The notes under the pieces were generated by a model. The model was not told the origin of the DNA and ran no database searches. It saw only the letters and a list, made by a program, of their open reading frames with translations. This document shows positions 20,178-23,284 of a stretch of 23,284 bases of DNA, in pieces; within the stretch, counting starts at the first letter, position 1, and each line of letters starts with the position of its first letter. A program made the translations under genes and the position numbers. This DNA comes from Burkholderiaceae bacterium. Its GTDB lineage: Bacteria; Pseudomonadota; Gammaproteobacteria; Burkholderiales; Burkholderiaceae. The DNA lies in assembly GCA_023253905.1 (NCBI GenBank), contig JALREG010000091.1:1-23284 (forward strand), read 5' to 3'.

Positions 20178-20215
20178 CGGAACCTCTCATACGGATCAGA
20201 ATTAGCTATGATCCG
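20167..20215 (+). promoter_or_regulatory. Promoter and two palindromic candidate operators of the higBA pair
   Basis: TTGACG at 20174-20179 and CAGAAT at 20197-20202 form a sigma-70-like promoter with 17-base spacing (five and four of six matches). The -35 lies in the perfect inverted repeat GTTCCG-CTTGA-CGGAAC at 20167-20183. The -10 lies in a second inverted repeat, CGGATCA, ten bases, TGATCCG, at 20192-20215, which also covers the toxin start codon. Palindromes placed so are typical of antitoxin-autoregulated operons. Predicted transcription starts at about 20208-20209, at the toxin ATG itself. Confidence 0.5.
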
Positions 20216-20486
20216 CTGGTTCGTATGCGCCGATACGGAGGCCCTGTTTCACAGCCGCGCGGTATCCCGCTTCCGGAACATTGAGCGCGTCGCCAGGCGC
20301 AAGTTGCTGCAGATCCATGCAGCCACCGAGTTGGCAAGCCTGCGCGTCCCACCGGGCAACCAGCTGGAGGCCCTGAAGGCCGATCGAAAGGGACAGCACA
20401 GCATTCGTATCAACGACCAGTGGCGAATCTGCTTTGTCTGGAAGACCGATGGAGCGCACCGCGTCGAGATCGTGGACTACCACTAG
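20208..20486 (+). CDS. higB: HigB/RelE-family toxin (type II toxin-antitoxin)
   Basis: The 92-residue protein is a RelE-superfamily toxin of the HigB (plasmid killer, GraT-like) subgroup, expected to cleave mRNA on the ribosome. The match is to the family pattern: DTEALFHSRAVSRFRNIERVARRKLLQIHAATELASLRVPPGNQLEALKADRKGQHSIRINDQWRICFVW, ending VEIVDYH. The GNxLExLKxDRKGQHSIRINDQWRICF block and terminal EIVDYH are very characteristic. The toxin comes first and its antitoxin second with an 11-base gap, the normal HigBA order. There is no ribosome site visible before the ATG, and the predicted transcript begins at or next to it, so translation may be leaderless and weak. The gene is intact and GC-rich like the host core. 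Confidence 0.9.
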   Translation: MIRWFVCADTEALFHSRAVSRFRNIERVARRKLLQIHAATELASLRVPPGNQLEALKADRKGQHSIRINDQWRICFVWKTDGAHRVEIVDYH

Positions 20487-20497
20487 GAATGCGAAAC

Positions 20498-20803
20498 ATG
20501 GCCAAGTTGCTCGAAGAGATTCATCCGGGCGAGATCCTGCTGGAGGATTTCATGAAGCCCATGAGCATCAGTGCTCGCCAGCTCGCTTCGGACATCGATG
20601 TCTCGCCAAGCAGAATCAGCGAGTTGGTGAACGGGCAACGACCCATCACTGCGGATACCGCGCTTCGGCTCGGGTTGTTCTTCGGCATGGAACCCCGGTT
20701 CTGGCTGAACCTGCAGTCCGAGTACGACATTCGGGTCGCGGATCGGGAGTTGCGAGGCAAGCTCGCGCCAAGGATCCGTGTCTTTCAGCCGGTCGCGGTG
20801 TGA
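20498..20803 (+). CDS. higA: HigA-family antitoxin, XRE-type DNA-binding protein
   Basis: The 101-residue protein is the antitoxin partner of the preceding toxin. It opens KLLEEIHPGEILLEDFMKPM, then has a helix-turn-helix (ISARQLASDIDVSPSRISELVNGQRPITADTALRLG, about residues 23-58), followed by the family block FFGMEPRFWLNLQSEYDIRVA. It should neutralise HigB and repress the shared promoter. I chose ATG 20498 because AGGAA at 20485-20489 lies eight bases upstream; ATG 20489 in the same frame would add three residues and has no ribosome site. A longer frame from 20420 overlaps the toxin gene and is not needed. The toxin stop is 11 bases before the start. Confidence 0.9.
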   Translation: MAKLLEEIHPGEILLEDFMKPMSISARQLASDIDVSPSRISELVNGQRPITADTALRLGLFFGMEPRFWLNLQSEYDIRVADRELRGKLAPRIRVFQPVAV

Positions 20804-20982
20804 TGTTTTCGCTCTTGCGGGCGCTCCGGGCCTGAAACGCCGGGCCCAGTGGGGCATATTGAGCCCGCCGCGCGTTCCGCGTCTGTCACGGGCGAGTGAC
20901 GAATGTTGGTTCCCCTCACCACGTCAATCACTGCCTCGGCCAGATTCGTCGCGTGGTCACCGATCGTAGTAGACGAAACGTA
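20804..20982. other. Intergenic gap with weak stem-loops, no clear promoter or terminator
   Basis: This 179-base gap separates higA from the acyltransferase. GGGCC (20828-20832) can pair with GGCCC (20843-20847), and GTCAC (20885-20889) with GTGAC (20896-20900). Neither stem is followed by a T run, so neither is a standard intrinsic terminator. No convincing -35/-10 pair was found. Composition is still GC-rich here and drops only inside the acyltransferase gene, so the compositional junction lies near its start. Confidence 0.4.
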
Positions 20983-22908
20983 ATGGAATACCGACGCGAG
21001 ATAGATGGACTGAGGGCGATTGCTGTGCTGCCAGTGATGCTGTTCCACGCTGGCATTGGGGCGTTTGGTGGCGGCTTTGTCGGTGTGGATGTTTTCTTCG
21101 TGATCAGCGGCTACCTCATAACAAAAATCATCCTGAATGATCTTGCGCGCGGAAAATTCTCGATTATTGATTTTTATGAGCGTCGCGCCAGGAGAATTTT
21201 GCCAGCATTGTTTCTTGTGATGCTCGTTTCCATCCCTTTCGCATGGCTCTTTTTGACCGCACCCGAGTATAAAAACTTTTCGCGCAGCCTTATTGCGGTG
21301 TCTATTTTTGCGTCAAATGTCTTGTTCTATCGGGAGAGTGGCTACTTTGATACGACTGCAGAACTTAAACCGCTGCTACACACATGGAGCTTAGCAGTCG
21401 AGGAGCAGTACTATCTCGTTTTTCCAATTATTCTGATGTTTATTTGGAAACGGGCCCGACGGTGGTTATTCGTATCACTTCTGACAGGGGCCGTCGCCAG
21501 CCTTGCCTTTGCGCAGTGGGCGGTATATACAAAGCCTGCGGCTGCCTTTTATTTGCTGCCCACCCGCGGATGGGAATTGCTTGTTGGCGCGCTCGCAGCA
21601 GTTTATCTCTCGCAAACTTCGCGTCAAGGTTTCGGCAGAACAGCTGGCGAAGTAGGTGGATGGTTGGGGGTCATACTCATTTTTTATGCTGTTTTCTCAT
21701 ACAGTAAAGCAACTCCCTTTCCCGGTTATTATGCTCTTGTGCCGACCCTCGCTACCGTTTTGATCATCGTGTTTGCTACTGAAAATAATACGGTGGGGAG
21801 GTTTATCGGAAACAGGGCCTTTGTAGCCCTTGGATTAATCAGCTACAGTGCTTATTTGTGGCATCAGCCATTATTTGCATTTGCCAGGCACGGGGGAGTG
21901 GAAGAGCCCGATCGCCACCTCTTCATTGTTCTTCTGGTGATTGCTTTGGCACTGGCGTTTTTCACCTGGAAATTTGTGGAAGGGCCGTTCAGGTCGCAAG
22001 GAATAATCAAGCGCGCACTATTTTTAAAGATTGTTATCGTTGGCGGTTTGTTTTTTATCGGGTTTGGTTACTACGGACGCGCAAACGAAGGTTTCCCGGA
22101 AAATACGATTATCCCCGATTCAGGGCAGGCCAAGCTTACCGACAGAAATTTTGTGGTTCTTGGTGACTCGCACGGCGAGCACCTTATTTCTGGCCTCGTA
22201 TCAATAACAACTGGCAGGGTCGAAAACTTTACAAGTGTTGGCTGTATTCCATTCCGGAATGTTGACAGGTATGACTCGCGATTCGCTCCTGGCGAATGCG
22301 CTAGAACGATCAACTTGTGGCTTGACAAAATCATCAAAGACGACCCCGGCGCGGTAATTATATTAAGCGCTATGGGGCCGCTTTACCTTGATGCAGTGCC
22401 GTTCAAAGGGAAAGATGTCGCTCGCGTAACCGGCTTGGGGGTAGAGCTTATTACTGACAAATCAATCACGGACAGGTACAAGGTATTTGAGATTGGTCTT
22501 CGCCAGACGCTTTCTGAGCTGTCATCGCTTAGAAAATCCAACGTAATTTTCGCGATTGATGTTCCTGAACTGGGAATAGACAGCGGCTGTTCCAAAGGCT
22601 CAAAAAAACTATCAATCGGAAAATTCGTTCTTCGTGACCTGGTTCCGGCCGCAGACGCACAAAATTGTGTTGTCCCGCGACAGGAATATGAGGATCGGGC
22701 CGTTTCTTACAAGAAACTGGTATCGGATGTTGTCGCTGAGTTTCCAGCAACCCTTGTGTTTGACCCAACAGACTCGTTTTGCGACTCCCGATTTTGCCGG
22801 GGTTACGATCCTCGGTATGGCTTCTTATACCGTGACGTTGATCACCTGAGTGCCTCGGGCAGTCGGTTTTACGCTGAACGCTTAGCGGATTTTATTCACC
22901 GAAAATAA
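20983..22908 (+). CDS. OafA-type membrane acyltransferase with C-terminal SGNH domain
   Basis: The 641-residue protein joins an acyltransferase-3 membrane domain (about residues 1-365, roughly ten hydrophobic segments) to an SGNH hydrolase-like domain (about 385-640). The N-terminal mark is YRREIDGLRAIAVLPVMLFH with likely active His22, then GGFVGVDVFFVISGYLIT. The SGNH block I is VLGDSH with Ser396, and block V is DVDH with Asp618 and His621. Relatives O-acetylate O-antigen, exopolysaccharide or other surface sugars; the substrate here is unknown. I chose ATG 20983 because the conserved motif begins at once; an earlier frame opening at 20896 adds non-family sequence. The ribosome site is weak. 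Base content falls sharply (21121-21180 is 21/60 G+C), with AT-rich codons, indicating recent transfer. It ends eight bases from the next gene, tail to tail. Confidence 0.92.
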   Translation: MEYRREIDGLRAIAVLPVMLFHAGIGAFGGGFVGVDVFFVISGYLITKIILNDLARGKFSIIDFYERRARRILPALFLVMLVSIPFAWLFLTAPEYKNFSRSLIAVSIFASNVLFYRESGYFDTTAELKPLLHTWSLAVEEQYYLVFPIILMFIWKRARRWLFVSLLTGAVASLAFAQWAVYTKPAAAFYLLPTRGWELLVGALAAVYLSQTSRQGFGRTAGEVGGWLGVILIFYAVFSYSKATPFPGYYALVPTLATVLIIVFATENNTVGRFIGNRAFVALGLISYSAYLWHQPLFAFARHGGVEEPDRHLFIVLLVIALALAFFTWKFVEGPFRSQGIIKRALFLKIVIVGGLFFIGFGYYGRANEGFPENTIIPDSGQAKLTDRNFVVLGDSHGEHLISGLVSITTGRVENFTSVGCIPFRNVDRYDSRFAPGECARTINLWLDKIIKDDPGAVIILSAMGPLYLDAVPFKGKDVARVTGLGVELITDKSITDRYKVFEIGLRQTLSELSSLRKSNVIFAIDVPELGIDSGCSKGSKKLSIGKFVLRDLVPAADAQNCVVPRQEYEDRAVSYKKLVSDVVAEFPATLVFDPTDSFCDSRFCRGYDPRYGFLYRDVDHLSASGSRFYAERLADFIHRK

Positions 22909-22916
22909 TGTGTCTG

Positions 22917-23284
22917 TCATAGCACCGAAGGCTGCCGGCTTTCGCTCGGGCGATACCGCAGAACCATCAGTGTGATGTCGTCGTATTGCGGTGCGCCGCC
23001 TGCGAATTCGTCAACGGATAGCATCACCTGATCGATCAGGGTTTTTACCGTTGGAATGGAGGCATTTCTACACACGGTCTCGAGTCGACTGACGCCGAAC
23101 ATCTGCTGCTTCGCGTTATGCGCCTCGGTGATTCCGTCTGTGTAAAGCACCAACGTGTCACCGGGCAGCATCTGTAGGCGTGTCTCGTCATACACAGCGT
23201 CCTCGATGACACCCAAAACGAGCCCGGTGGACTGGTCCAGCCGTTCCAGTTCGCCGGAGGCCCGCCGAAGCAGGGGCGGATTGT
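22917..23284 (-). CDS. SpoIIE/PP2C-type serine phosphatase, C-terminal part (5' end outside window)
   Basis: The minus-strand frame is open from the right edge to a TGA at 22917-22919 and encodes about 122 residues of a PPM-type phosphatase of the SpoIIE/RsbU class. Visible motifs are NPPLLRRASGELERL at the edge (part of the family AGHNPPLL), LVLGVIEDAVYDET, the core GDTLVLYTDGITEAHNA, FGVSRLETV, and a final YDDITLMVLRY carrying the metal-binding aspartates. An internal TTG at 23216 is not the start. Such domains usually follow a receiver, GAF, HAMP or PAS sensor domain and act in partner-switching control with anti-sigma antagonist proteins; the sensor part would be outside the window. GC content is back to the chromosomal level, so the AT-rich insert may be limited to the acyltransferase. 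Confidence 0.9.
   Translation of the reverse strand, partial: NPPLLRRASGELERLDQSTGLVLGVIEDAVYDETRLQMLPGDTLVLYTDGITEAHNAKQQMFGVSRLETVCRNASIPTVKTLIDQVMLSVDEFAGGAPQYDDITLMVLRYRPSESRQPSVL

Overview
This window reads as chromosomal DNA of a high-GC betaproteobacterium, most likely Burkholderiales. The evidence is gene order: a dxr-rseP-bamA-ompH-lpxD-fabZ-lpxA-lpxB-rnhB-rRNA methyltransferase run, followed by divergent ppsR/ppsA, then smpB/ratA/rnfH and guaB-guaA. The GuaA sequence also carries the SGSH variant that I recall from Burkholderia-type enzymes. No rRNA, tRNA, CRISPR array or recognisable insertion sequence was seen.

Region 1 (1-9554, plus strand) is a tightly packed envelope operon. 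It holds the 3' end of dxr (isoprenoid synthesis), rseP (site-2 protease of the sigma-E response), bamA (outer-membrane protein assembly), ompH/skp (periplasmic chaperone), lpxD, fabZ, lpxA and lpxB (lipid A and fatty acid synthesis), rnhB (RNase HII) and a SpoU/TrmH-family methyltransferase. Stop and start codons overlap at five junctions. One candidate sigma-E-like promoter lies at the end of rseP in front of bamA.

Region 2 (9551-12921) is the divergent pair ppsR (minus) and ppsA (plus): the bifunctional kinase/phosphorylase regulator and its target, PEP synthase. ppsR meets the methyltransferase tail to tail with overlapping stop codons.

Region 3 (12943-15491) is a translationally coupled pair. 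A four-part protein (cNMP-binding-like fold, two CBS domains, GlnD-like nucleotidyltransferase, DUF294 C-terminal domain) is followed by a DEDDh 3'-5' exonuclease. This is the least understood conserved unit in the window and the best candidate for an undescribed regulatory system.

Region 4 (15502-19932) has smpB on the minus strand, divergent from ratA-rnfH, then guaB-guaA (GMP synthesis) behind a perfect TATAAT box.

Region 5 (19933-23284) looks accessory. Directly after guaA, a known integration hotspot, come a small unrecognised ORF, a HigBA-type toxin-antitoxin pair with its own promoter and two palindromes, a markedly AT-richer membrane acyltransferase with a C-terminal SGNH domain (probably surface polysaccharide O-acylation), and the 3' part of a SpoIIE/PP2C-type phosphatase on the minus strand, cut by the window edge. 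No gene-free stretch exceeds 300 bases.
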